A stretch of DNA of 64,000 nucleotides from Takakia lepidozioides. Lineage: Eukaryota > Streptophyta > Takakiopsida > Takakiales > Takakiaceae. Under the pieces are notes generated by a model. That model did not search any database. It had not been told where the DNA came from and was given only the letters and a program-made list of their open reading frames with translations. Within the stretch, counting starts at the first letter, position 1; each line of letters starts with the position of its first letter. Positions 20,401 through 31,179 of the stretch are shown here, in pieces. The DNA lies in NCBI GenBank assembly GCA_030704615.1, contig CM060734.1, positions 48,316,042-48,380,041 of the forward strand. Direction: 5' to 3'. Made by a program: the position numbers and the translations under genes.

Positions 20401-21319
20401 CAGAAGGGGGTGTGTCCCCTCAATTCAATGCTCAGCAGGTACCACAGAACGGGGGGCATGTCTTCTGCAAACAACGGCCCTGAGTTTTAACAGTGGCCTA
20501 AGAAGCATGTTCGCTAATAACTGGAGAGCCAGGCTGCCAGGGTTGGGCGTGGTGTACAACGATTGTTTCTTGGTGCTCCAATCTGCAGTCCGAAATCCTC
20601 CAGGTTCTGGTGAGTGGAAAAATACGACCTTGGTTTTCTCTCAACCCTGCATAGAATGATATATTGTCATAAAAACCCAGAATCCACATCATAATTTACA
20701 GGAACGGATTGGGTCACATTACAATGCACAGGTAATATGGGATTTCGCTAGTCCTTGCTTAATTATGGCCATCATACAGACACTTGCTTTTTGGCAGAGA
20801 CCCACAGAAGCAGTGTAACTTGAGTCGTGGTCGTAAAAGTAGCTCAGTTTGCACTATTTCATGGTCAAGATGATTCGAAATCATGGGTTCATCTCGCGGA
20901 TGCAAAGAATGGTTTTTCCTTGAAAGGGGGCACCCTCCACAGTACAGTCAGCTGCATCACTGCCGTTTCTGAGTGTGATCCCTCTAATTGTTTTGTTCAG
21001 AAGTCGTCCAAGATTCTGAACAGGAGTGGACACCATTCTCTATATCAAGGAGTGGAGAGAGGATGGCGGAAAAACATATGCAATACATTGTTCGTTTACC
21101 ATTCAAGTCTTACTATGCTCAGAGATGCACCTGAAAGTACATGCCATTATTTATTTATTTATTTATGCCATTATTGACCTTCATGTGGACCATGAATAAT
21201 TCATTGGGTTTTGTATAATGCTGAACGTCTACTTTACCCCCACCTCCATTGTTGCACCTCCATTGTCAGCGGCCATATACTTATTGTTTCTCACATGCAC
21301 GGTTTATCCCAAGTCTTTT

Positions 21320-21425
21320 CCGAGTTTTTTTGTTTGAATAAGAGAAACACCGGGGAGCGACAGCTCACAAATCAGGCCCCTTAAGTATAGTGAGAGCCTA
21401 GAGGAGAAAACAACCTACACCGACT
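21320..21425 (-). repeat. SINE-like or LINE-tail repeat
   Basis: gggagcgacagctcacaaat next to a T-run. Similar to 50395-50505 (gggagcgccagctcacaaat beside a long T-run). Read on the minus strand both end in an A-rich tail. Confidence 0.4.
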
Positions 21426-22999
21426 TCTTTGCAATGAAAAACTAGTACTACGAGTTGTTCTTTAATCTTTTAACAAAAGGGAACGGAGACCTGTAATCAT
21501 TCTGTCAAATTAGTCCTGTCAATTTCGGCTCAATTTGACCATTACAATTTGGGTCTACCTATAGCTTGAGTCCCTCCAAGTCATTGTTCCATACACTGTT
21601 TTCATGCAAAGAATGCAAAGATTAAGTCTATTATTGCTAACCACATGTCATCCATTCTATAAAATGCCCATGTGAACTACTACGACCCACTGCTAATGCC
21701 TATACTTTTTTTTGTAACTTGACACGATGTAATCCATCCAGAAACAGTCATCCAGCAACATTGGTCTCTCTTGCGGGCGGCAGGACGGCAGGACCAACAA
21801 CTGCCTGAAGTACATGCAAGCCTTGCCGTATTGTAACAACGAAGAGGTTGTAATAGTGGGGAAGATCACCACGATGCCTGCACTTTGTGGGACCATTCCA
21901 TGACCTACAGGGGGACTGCTGATAGGAACCGATGTCAGGGAGAAAAGCGTGGGTGGCACTATCTCCAGATCTTGAGCCAGCACCTCTCCAAGGGCTTTGA
22001 TCTCACCGGGCCGGCATCATCGGCTCTGTTCGCTTTTCATGGATCTGCTACTGCGGCAGTGGAGTCGAGAGTGGGAGATCTCTGCTCAGATGTTTCAAAT
22101 TCACCTCTCCTTCAAATTGGGGCAAAGGGTTAGCGATGGCCACGATGCTGCCGTGAATTGCAGCAATCGGGCAGGAAGGTAGGGGGCCCACTTAGGTGCA
22201 TTGTGCCACGTGCACTAGGCATTCCTCACAAAATGGATCTGATATACTGGTAACTTATGAGCTACCAAATTTTCAAGCACATATCAGGCTTGGAGGGTAT
22301 CGCTATATGCCAGTGTTGGGTAACTGCGTCCTACCGACACGGACCCTACCCTGAACCCAAGGGGATACCCGGACCCGGTTTCTACTCGCCTCGCGGGGTT
22401 GGCTCCGGGTTTATGCCCACAGTAGCCCACCACCATCTACGGCGTCTATTTATATTGGACCACACACTAATATGCTAAAAAATGAATTTCTTGCTCCCTT
22501 TTTCTATTGGTCCACACATAGACGTGTGGTAATTGCCGTTTTTCTCTTGGGTTAGGCTAGGCTCGTCCTCAACAGTGGGTGTGTAATCTACCTTATGGCT
22601 TCTCAGGGGTTTTTACTTTTTTTCCTCTTCAATAAAATTATTTGTCAGTGGATTTATTTTCTTTTATTTTATGAAAAAGGGAGCAGTGCCCGATTGTCAA
22701 ATTTAAAGGGAAACAATAAAAAATTAGCCGTGAAAGAAAGTCGTGAAGCATAGGAGGGGGATACCAACTCTGAAACATTTTGTTATTTAATTTTAATTTT
22801 TTCCCTGGAAATTTATTATAATAATTATTTGTGGGGAAAAAAATTAAAACCCCGTATTAATTTAAAGTGTTGAAAACATGAATTAGCTGCGCCATTTTAT
22901 TTTTATTTATTTATTCCCAGAAAGGGGAGGTAGCCCTTGAGTATTGGACTGTTTTAAGAAAAAACTTCCTTGTTATTGTGTTGTGCCATAGGTCCGGAC

Positions 23000-23694
23000 C
23001 AGTGTTGGGCGGTTCTTTGGATTTGGGTGAAAGAACCGCCGGTTCCGGACCCGGGTATGTACCCCCTTAACCTCGGGTATTAAAATTTCAAATGCCCTAG
23101 TCAAGATTGAACCGGAGGATACCAAAATCTATTTACCAGTGAACTTCATCGAACCGGGCGTTCTCTAATAGCTAACACCTACGACCTACGAGTTGGAATG
23201 AGAGGGGAGGGTAAGGGTAAATGCACCAACACATGGGTATAAGGGCGATTATCTAAGGTTAGCGTGGAAGCCTTGAGGAAGAAGGGTAGTGAAAATGCTA
23301 GAACCGAATGCCAACATGCCAATAGTGCAATCTAGAGGAAGTTTAGTGTTAGTTGTGCTAGAAAATGAGTTTAATTATTGACAATTGTGGCCATCTCATA
23401 CATGCACATTTTTTTATTCTGTCCATAATAACTTTTGAACTCATAACCGGGTCATCTCTCGGTTCTCTATACGGTTCTCTACCCATATACCCGAGCACCG
23501 GATTTGGCGGATAATTGCATTAAAGAACCGGTATAAAACATACATGTGGAAATGTAACTCAGAGATATACCCTGCACTGCAGGTTTTCTAACTGTCCATA
23601 TTTTTAAGTACCCCCCCCCTAGGTTCTCTATTTACCTTCCACAAGATAGAACCTACCCTGCAGGTTCTACCGAAAACCAGAGAACCGCCCAACT
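23000..23694. mobile_element. hAT-like non-autonomous element, copy A (right end truncated)
   Basis: Starts CAGTGTTGGGCGGTTCT after gtccggac (22992-22999) and runs to agaaccgcccaac, where E2 begins. Rich in ggttc/gaacc motifs. No transposase coding. The complete copy with both target duplications is at 58868-59566. Confidence 0.7.
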
Positions 23695-23698
23695 ACCA

Positions 23699-24784
23699 CT
23701 ATCCCAAGTAGTGTGGACACAACCAATCTCTGTCAGGAACCTTCTCAAGAGGTGGTGTCAAGCATCCCATATGCCAACCCCTTGAGCATCGATCACACAC
23801 CAGCATGGTGGTTGCCCCTTTGGCAGACCCACAGAGCATGCACCTCAAACCTGCAGGTACCACTGCCAAGTTTGGGTCAACTCTGCCATCGACATTGGGA
23901 AGGTGACATGGCGCACGATTACGCACATGGTCCTTCCAAGTCATGTCATCCCGACCCTCCAAGATCAGGACCCCTGAGGGCAACACCTCTCGAACCCTCA
24001 GAATAACACGCCCTGTAGTAACATCCAGAGTCGTAGGAGCAGTCTGCTGCAAATAAACATAGTCACCAGGGCTAAACCTCCGAACCCCAGGACGATATCC
24101 TCCACCACGTATAGTGGCATACCTCAACGTATCACGGTGCTGTGCAATGGCAAGATTCTCAAAAGCCATGGGCATGACTTTCTTGAACAACTTTGCACGC
24201 TGATCACATGCACGTACCCACACGTCCGGATCGTCAAGGTTAAGGACTTGAGCAGTGTCCCTACGAATGGCTGCAGGCAAATCCGGTTCTCGGCCAAAGA
24301 GAAGGAAATATAGTGAGAAGGAGGCAAGTGATGCTTGTTTGCTGAACCTGTAGCCCATGGCTAACCAAGGAACCTGAAGATCCCAATATCTTAGGTGTCC
24401 CTTCTGTAAGCCATACTTGCGTAAACCCCTCTTCACCGTCTGAACAACTCTCTCTGCCAAGCCATCGGCCTCATGATGATCCCGAGAAGTGGTGCGGTGG
24501 TCTATCAAGGCTTTATCACACAAAGCCTGAAACTCCCCCAAGAACTCTCTCCCTTGGTCCGTGAGTACCTCAGCTGGAGCACCAAATCGGCTAAGCACAC
24601 GATCCAAGAATGCATACGCAGCCCCCTCACTAGCTTTGTCAGGCAATGGAACCAACTCAATCCACTTGGAGAAGTGCTCCACCATCACCAACATATATCT
24701 GTGGTGGCGCATAGTCAGTGGCAACGGTCCTACGAAGTCAAAACTCCACCTGTAGCCCAATCCCATAATTGGTAAAGGATGCAA
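23699..24784 (-). pseudogene. E2 integrase core with C-terminal PHD finger
   Basis: 361-residue open frame. Catalytic residues D16 (SFDFVGP), D76 (LTDQG) and E111 (GLAER) are present. A basic C-terminal segment (GDYVYLQQTAP, VREVLPSGVLILEG) follows. Residues ~314-361 form a PHD finger: CMLC, 11 residues, CDRC, x4-H-x2-C, 14 residues, then C-x2-Y, where the final ligand is Cys in E1 (CPHC) and Tyr here. PHD fingers read histone H3 tails; at this place in chromoviruses a chromodomain is the usual module. The N-terminal zinc-binding part is in a separate frame (24785-25009). Confidence 0.85.
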
Positions 24785-25020
24785 CTATGGTGTAGGGGCG
24801 TTGAATGAAGCACGCACCCTGTCACACACCATGCACCTAGCCACAAACTGTTGCACCTCTGTATGCATACCACGCCACCAATACTGCCCCTGCAGTAAAC
24901 TGTGAGTGCGTCGCACTCCAAAATGCCCCAACTCCTCATGGGCATGCCGCACCAACCGTGCACGCTGTGTGGGGTGAGGCACAATCCTCACCCGACCATC
25001 CTCCCACACTCGAAGTATGT
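24730..25020 (-). pseudogene. E2 integrase zinc-binding domain
   Basis: The frame 25009-24785 reads RLVRHAHEELGHFGVRRTHS then LLQGQYWWRGMHTEVQQFVA and CMVCDRV: an HH-CC zinc-binding domain. A frame change near 24785 separates it from the core. Confidence 0.8.
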
Positions 25021-25028
25021 ATCCCCTC

Positions 25029-25930
25029 CTATTTGAACCTCTTGGCTCGTTGCAGGATCCGATCCCTCTCCCTGGCAGTCACAATGGCTGCCGTGTCTCC
25101 CGTGCGGAGGTAGTCCAACACAGCCGAATCCTCATGTATATCTTTGGCACCACCTAGCTCATCACTAGCCTCAAGGTCCTCAGACACTCCATCTATAGTC
25201 ATCCCTGTTGTAGGTCCAACCTGACCTCCCGATGCCAAGATACACAAAAATGCAGATGCGTGCCATCCCGGCACCATCTCCTCGTCCGTCTCACCATGCC
25301 ACCGAGCTCCAGTGTCATCTTGCTGGCTCGTGCATGGATTGCGACTCAATCCATCCGCATCCCGATTGTCCAAACCCGGTCGATGCACAACCTGTAAGTC
25401 ATACTCCTGCAGTATGAGTGCCCACCATGCAAGCTTCCCCGTAAGCTTGTCTGACTCCATCAACCACTTGAGTGGCTGGTGATCCATGACAAGGGTGAAA
25501 AGATTGTCGTATAGATAGCACCTGAAGTGTGCCACGGCCCACACTGCAGCTAAGCACTCTCCCTCATATGAACTGTACTTAGCCTCTGCAGCGTTGTTCG
25601 AGCGGCTAGCATAAGCCACTACGAACTCTCTTCCCTCATCATCCACCTTTGTGAGCACTGCTCCAAGCCCCAACATGCTCCAATCCGTATGCAGCTGAAA
25701 GGGACGCCCCCTGATAGGTCGTCTCAGGATAGGCGCCGAGGTCAACCTCGCCTTGAGCTCTTGAAAAGCTCGTTCCTGCTCAACTTCCCACTGCCACTCC
25801 TGGTCCACCTTGGTCAGCTTGGTTAGAGCCTTTGTAATGGTACTAAATCCCTTGACAAACCGTCTATAATTTGCCAACCCCATGAAAACTCGAACTCGGC
25901 TCACATCCGTGGGCGTGGAATTTGTGCAAT
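25029..25930 (-). pseudogene. E2 RT connection and RNase H
   Basis: A 291-residue frame with MGLANYRRFVKGFS, FQLHTDWSMLGLGAVL, YEGECLAAVWAVAHFRCYLY and LVMDHQPLKWLM. The RNase H is in one frame here, whereas E1 is split. An acidic linker follows before the integrase. Confidence 0.85.
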
Positions 25931-25935
25931 GGCCT

Positions 25936-26664
25936 CTACCTTAGTCTGTGTACCCCCAATCCTCCAGGATATATCATGTGACCCAGATACTCAATCTGGT
26001 TGTGGAAAAACTTGCACTTCCCCGGATGCAACTTCAATCCGTGCGCTCTCAAGCGCTCCAATACCACCTGAAGGTGTCTCTCATGCTCCTCCACCATAAC
26101 ACTAAAGATGATGATGTCATCTATGTAGCACCGAGCAAAGTCCACCCCTGCTAGAATTCTATCCATGACTCTCTGAAACTCTGCAGGAGCATTCTTAAGC
26201 CCAAATGGTAAGAACCGCCACTAATATAGGCAATCCTTGCCGTGCTCATTGATCCCCCAGAATGCCGTCTTCTGCTTGTCCGCCTCCTTGATTGGCAACT
26301 GGTGATATCTGGATCGTAAATCCAAAGTGCTCAAGACCTTAGCATGCCCGATGGCATCAAAGATCTCCTCTGTTGGCATGGCATACTTATCGGACTTGGT
26401 CTGACGATTTACAGGCCGGTAATCACCGCACATACGTCTCTCCATCCAATTGCCATAGACATCCTTCTTGGCTAGCATCACTGTGGCTAAAGCATACTCT
26501 CTACCAGAGAGCTCCACCAAACTTGCCTCCCAGAGATCTTGAGTCCTCATCTGAATCAAATACCTCTCCATGTCACTGTATCTATAGGGTCTCCAAAAGA
26601 TTGGCGTGTCAGTAGCCAACTCAATACGGATCTCTTGACCCTTCAGTGCTCCCAAGTCCTTCAA
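25936..26664 (-). pseudogene. E2 reverse transcriptase
   Basis: The first frame (26664-26221) has CGDYRPVNRQTKSDKYAM and STLDLRSRYHQLPI. It ends at a TAG exactly where E1 has CAG (LYQWRFLPFG). The second part contains MDRILAGVDFARCYIDDIII with the catalytic YIDD, and continues to the thumb with a further frame change. Confidence 0.85.
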
Positions 26665-26819
26665 ACTGAAGGCAAAGCAATTCCTATAAGCCCTCAGGAA
26701 CCGCCGTATACGTCGTCTCTCTCCTCCGGTGACAATGGGTCCAATGTCAGGCTCCCAATTGTCCTCCGTAACTGCAACCTTAAGTCCAGTGGGCTTAGAG
26801 GTAGAGGACGCGTCTAGTG

Positions 26820-28180
26820 GTTGCTATGTTGCAACCTCTTGAGCAGTACTCCCTACCTGCTCAGTCAGTGACAAAGCCTCATCCTGCCCCATCATCTCAT
26901 CCTCAAGGACTTCCTCCACCCGAGAAAAATCCCCAACCTCATCTATCACTGCCACCTTGGCTGCCAACTCCCTCTGAACCTCGAGCACCTCCCACGTGTG
27001 CCATGGATGCCTACACCCCGTGGTCCTCACATGCTCGCCCCCACTCACTGCCTGTACCGTCTCGGTAGGCAGAGAGACCATCGAGGGAAGTGTACTCCGC
27101 ACTCTGCGTTGCTCAGCCATAGCCAAGCTGATAATCCAGGTCAAGCAATTGAGATCCATTGCTTGCCCCAACACCTGACGACGTGATGCCTCAGAAAGAG
27201 ACGACACCGCCGTGGTACCAGTGGTAAAACCCATTGTCCGCTCATGCTCGTCAGCATTAGGCTCTACTAACTGCTGCAACTGAGCATCCCACAGGAGGCC
27301 AACCCGGAAAGCATGCGATCCTGGGAAGCTGAGCAGTGTAGGTAATGCTGCTCGTGGTTGACCCACTTTGTTGACCCATCTTGTTGACCACTGCCAAAGG
27401 CGAACGGTCATCATGTCTCACACGCTGAGACTGCCTCCCTGTGTCTAGAATGCTATCCACTGTGAGATGTGCTAGCCGCTGCACCCCATCAAATGCACGC
27501 TTGAGCAGTGCGGGTGGCATCAAGTTAGTCCACCATAGCCGTGGATGATGAGCCCGTGACCCCACTATAGCTGCATCTAGCAACACTGCTGACCCAAGCC
27601 ACGACCGGACTTGATGCACACTGGCCATCACCCTGGCCTAAGAATCGCCCATCAGTGGCACATTCTCTAAGATGTATGCTGGAGATACAGCTGAATGCCA
27701 TTGGCAGGGCCAACCTGCCACTACCAGATCAATGGAGCCAACCCGCTCCAAATCATGCGCCCCCAGCAACGAAATGTCTGCTGGCAAGGCCTGCTGATAT
27801 CCACGAACTGCAGACACCGGCAACAACTCAGGGTACCGCTGCACCAATTGAGCAACATGACAAAGTGAAATGCGTCGTGCAGTCTCATCCCTCTCCACAT
27901 ACAGGTAACGCCGAACTCGTGCACCTACCTGTAACACTGCAGCCAATCCGGTGTTGATCCCGCTAAACAAATCCAGAAGACAAATGCCTTCATCCGGATA
28001 CTGCCACACAATAGGTGTGGTGTCCAATGGAGACAACTGAGGTGGTCCTGGTGCAATTCCTTGTACTCTCTTCCTCTCCTGATGGTACAAAAGCCTCCAC
28101 CTAGGCTTATTGCACCCGTCGATCAGCATCCCACTGCAAATCCTTGCTCGTGCCCCCCAATGGAGTCTGAGCAACCATGG
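26820..28180 (-). pseudogene. E2 C5 DNA cytosine methyltransferase domain (DNMT3/DRM-like)
   Basis: The frame 28258-27638 carries motif I (LLDLFSGINTGLAAVLQ), the segment VRRYLYVERDETARRISLCH (motif II-like Glu), LERVGSIDLVVAGWPCQWHS (motif IV, catalytic Cys kept) and AYILENVPLMGD (motif VI). The frame 27631-27257 carries GSRAHHPRLWWTNLMPPAL (motif VIII). The frame 27414-26824 carries RRQVLGQAMDLNCLTWIISL (motif X-like). As in E1, 90 bp between motifs IV and VI are missing compared with E3. A premature stop follows ENVPLMGDS. Confidence 0.8.
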
Positions 28181-28318
28181 TAGGCAACTCCGCCATACTA
28201 TACATGTCATCCTGCTCTCCCAGAGGTGGCACATCCTCTGAATAAGCGTTGCCCTCAAGCAACTCTCCAGGCCAACTCACTGCCGTTGTGAATGCTGCTA
28301 GTGTCGGCATCTTGCCTC

Positions 28319-28906
28319 GCTAGGCAACCGCAACTCCTCCTATGAACGTCACAGGGAGCTGCACAGGCCGGCCCTCCCCTGACTGCCATCCAGGCCTATA
28401 GGAAGCTGACTCCTCCCAAAAATCCAGGGTGAAGCCCATGGGGTACAACACTGCCCACCAACTAGGACATCGTACGAGACCGCGTCTGTCACAATGGCCT
28501 TGGCTCGCATCACTGAGCCATCTGTAGGGTGATCCGGCCGTAGTCTGATAGCCAACTCATGCCGTGTCATGCCCCGAGCCTGCTCCAATCCTCCCAGAGA
28601 CGTCTATATCTGGAAAGGACAAGGCTCCATATCCGCCTCCGTGAGGCCCAAGCCTGCAATAGTACCTCTGCCCAACATCAATGGCTGAGCTCCTTAGTCC
28701 AACAAGACCCGCAGTGGCCGGTACCTCTTGCCTGCCGGTCCACTCAAACAGAAAATGCCATCCTGGTTGTCTAACATGACAACTCCAGGTGTCACCATGG
28801 CGCGCTCAATGGCTGGCCTAGCTGGCAGCTCCATCAACCTAGCAGCTGCAGCTTGTCATGGCGCCGCTGTGGCAGTCTTGACCCTCACATCCGAGGATCC
28901 CTCCGG
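28319..28906 (-). pseudogene. E2 protease region
   Basis: The C-terminal half (ELAIRLRPDHPTDGSVMRAK, VTDAVSYDVLVGG) is readable. At the active site the sequence is VLLD-stop-GAQ: TAA replaces the Ser codon of DSG (near 28695). The protein start is lost; the region joins an LTR fragment at 28906/28907. Confidence 0.7.
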
Positions 28907-29091
28907 CGCTAGGCTGGGTGAGGCTCAACTCGAGAAATATGAGCCTCCCGCGCTTGCCGTGAAGATAACCACTCCAGGGCCTAAATCTGCCTTGACCCCT
29001 GGATTGACATTTGGGCCAATCCCAAATGTCAATATGTGAAAGCTAGCTATTTCCTAGCTAGTTTCACACTAGTGGTAAAATAACTTGACAC
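28907..29091 (-). repeat. LTR fragment at the 5' side of E2
   Basis: Reverse complement of 8493-8650, close match (gctagctatttcctagctag, gtttcacactagtggtaaaa). It begins at tgtcaag, the same edge as at 8493 and 13191, and is directly followed by E3. Confidence 0.75.
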
Positions 29092-29230
29092 GGTGGATGC
29101 AGGTGCAGGTGCCCTTAGCCACTGGGATATGACCCTTAATCCGCAACAGGTGTTCACCCGTGTCACTATTAGAATTAGTACTAGAGCCTTATAGTGTCAC
29201 GTGGGGGAGGTGCGGGTTGTGAGTGTCGTC

Positions 29231-30110
29231 ATGGAGTTACCCAAGGGTTTTGAGGGGAGTACGGCTACAGGTAGTAGCAGTGAGAGTGGGTTCACCAGAC
29301 GAGGTGTTCGTTTCAGACCACCTTCACCTCCACCCTCAACTAGTGCAGAGTAAGACACAGACTCGGAGGCTTCATCAACAGGTGTGCAGTTTCATTCGCC
29401 ATTGTTGTGGGACGACATGGAGGAGATGTATGGAGCTACTAAGGGGCCTCGTAGGTACTCTGGAGCTATGGGCACAATCGAATTGGATGACTTTATCCAG
29501 GAGTTTGACAGCTGGTGTGATTTGCAGCAGATGCGCAATCCACAGCTGTTCACCCCATTCATGGCGTGGAAGGGACTGTTCCAGCATTTGGAAGGCCCGC
29601 CTATGGACGATTACCATGAGTTCAAGCGAGGACATGAAGCAGAGATTGAGGAGTGGAGGATATATTGGTCACCTAACTACGTCTCCATTACTTGAGGCAC
29701 GACGCGACCAGTAGCTGCATCAGCTCCAATATCTCCCACTGCCAGCACTAGTAGTGGAACAAGTAGTGTCGGTACTTCTGCAGGTGGTACCAGTTCAAAA
29801 GGTGTTACTACTCCTCCTGCCACAACTACAACACATGTGCCTAGATTCAACCCGGTGGTGGAGTTCTTCTAGGAGTTGCGGAAGAACTACCAAGGTGTAC
29901 GGACAGAGAAGCTGCGAAGTTTGCAAGACTTCCAGGGCAAATCCAGTGAGAGCCTGCGAGAGGCCTACACTCGTATGAGGCGCTTAATAAGTGTGACCCA
30001 GGGGGTTACTGAAGCTCAGACAATCCAGTTCTGGACAATGAGCTCAGGAGAAGGGTGCGGGATGCAACCCTGTTACAAGCAGCCCAACCCACATTGTGGG
30101 GCAGCAATAC
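29231..30110 (+). pseudogene. E3 gag
   Basis: MELPKGFEGSTATGSSSESG then TRRGVRFRPPSPPP, a TAA at about 29351, MYGATKGPRRYSGAMGTIEL, EEWRIYWSPNYVSIT and a stop, VVEFF-stop-ELRKNYQ, and a C-terminal RRRVRDATLLQAAQP in a shifted frame. Three stops and frameshifts make it non-functional. Confidence 0.7.
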
Positions 30111-30880
30111 CACTAGTGCAGGTGGAGTCTGCTGCAGCCGTCACTTGAGGAGCAGCACGAGTTCCTGAGCCACGATGTGCAGATGTGGAGTTAGATCCAC
30201 AGCGTGGGGAGGCAAGCCGTCAAGCTAGGTTGCCTCAATCATTCATCTTGGGGGAGACAGTGTCGACAACATCCATGGCACCTAGTTCTCGTCCGACAGA
30301 TACAGAGGCCGTTATTGTACCATTGACGAGAGCTACACGTGCAGCACTGACACCTGCTGCCAAGGCTAGTGCAGCCAGTGTGTTGATGGGGGCAGCCACC
30401 TTTGTGTATCAAGCCCCACTGTTCTCGGCAACCATGATTGCGACGCCGGGGGTAAGACTAGCTGCAGTGTTCAGACTAGCAGCAACACTCTACGAGAGTG
30501 GGGATGTCACTTCATCTTCTGTGGAGTTAGTGGAGGGTGTAGTGGCAGAGGGATCCTCGGATTTGAGGGTCAAAACTGCCATGGCTGCGCCATGGCAAGC
30601 TGCAGCTGCCAGGTTGACGGAGCTGCCAGCTAGGCCAACCTTTGAGCGTGCCATGGTGACACCTGGAGTTGTCTTGTTAGACAACCAGGATGACATTTTC
30701 TCTTTGAGTGGACCGACAGGCGAGCCAAGGCCATTGTGACAGATGTGGTCTCTTACAATGTCCTCGTTGGTGGGGCAGTGTTATATCCCATGGGCTTCAC
30801 CCTGGATTTTTGGGAGGAGTCAGCATCCTACAGGCCTGGATGGCAGTCAGGGGATGGTCGTCGTGTATAGCTCCCAGTGA
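30111..30880 (+). pseudogene. E3 spacer and protease remnant
   Basis: The frame 30185-30739 matches the Ala/Pro-rich spacer of E1 (ELDPQRGEASRQARLPQSF) up to VVLLDNQDDIFSLSGPTG. It then jumps to the segment corresponding to E1 3305 onward (gcgagccaaggccattgtga). The DSG active site lies in the missing part. Confidence 0.65.
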
Positions 30881-31179
30881 CATTCATTGGGGGTGTTGCT
30901 GCTGCCCAGCGGGGCAAGATGTCAAACTAGCAGCCTTCACAGCTGCAGTTAGTTGGCCTGGAGAGTTGCTGGAGGGCAATGCCCATGCAGAGGATGTGCT
31001 ACCTCTAGCAGAGCAGGATGACATGCATGGTACGGCGGAGTTGTCTGCCATGGTTGCTCACACTCCATTGTGAGGTACGAGCAAGCATTTGCAGCAGGCT
31101 GCTGATAGACGGGTGCAACAAGCCTGGGTAGAGGCCTTCGTACCGTCAGGAGAGGAGGAGAGTGCGGTGATTGCACCAG

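Larger units (their letters stand above)
19229..23694 (+). repeat. 4.5 kb duplicated block, copy A
   Basis: Nearly identical in inverted orientation to 58868-63331. Small differences include an extra base near 21340 and a few substitutions. It contains a MITE at the left end, low-complexity coding-like frames, a SINE-like piece (about 21320-21420), AT-rich sequence (22480-22980) and a hAT-like element at the right end. The right end is cut by E2. No gene family could be named inside. Confidence 0.85.
23695..29091 (-). mobile_element. Ty3/gypsy retrotransposon E2 (same family as E1), truncated
   Basis: Read on the minus strand: LTR fragment (29091-28907), then directly protease, methyltransferase, RT, RNase H, integrase and PHD finger. 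Gag is missing. The 3' end stops just after the integrase stop codon, where the hAT-like element of block A begins, so there is no 3' LTR. Pol is better preserved than in E1. Confidence 0.9.
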
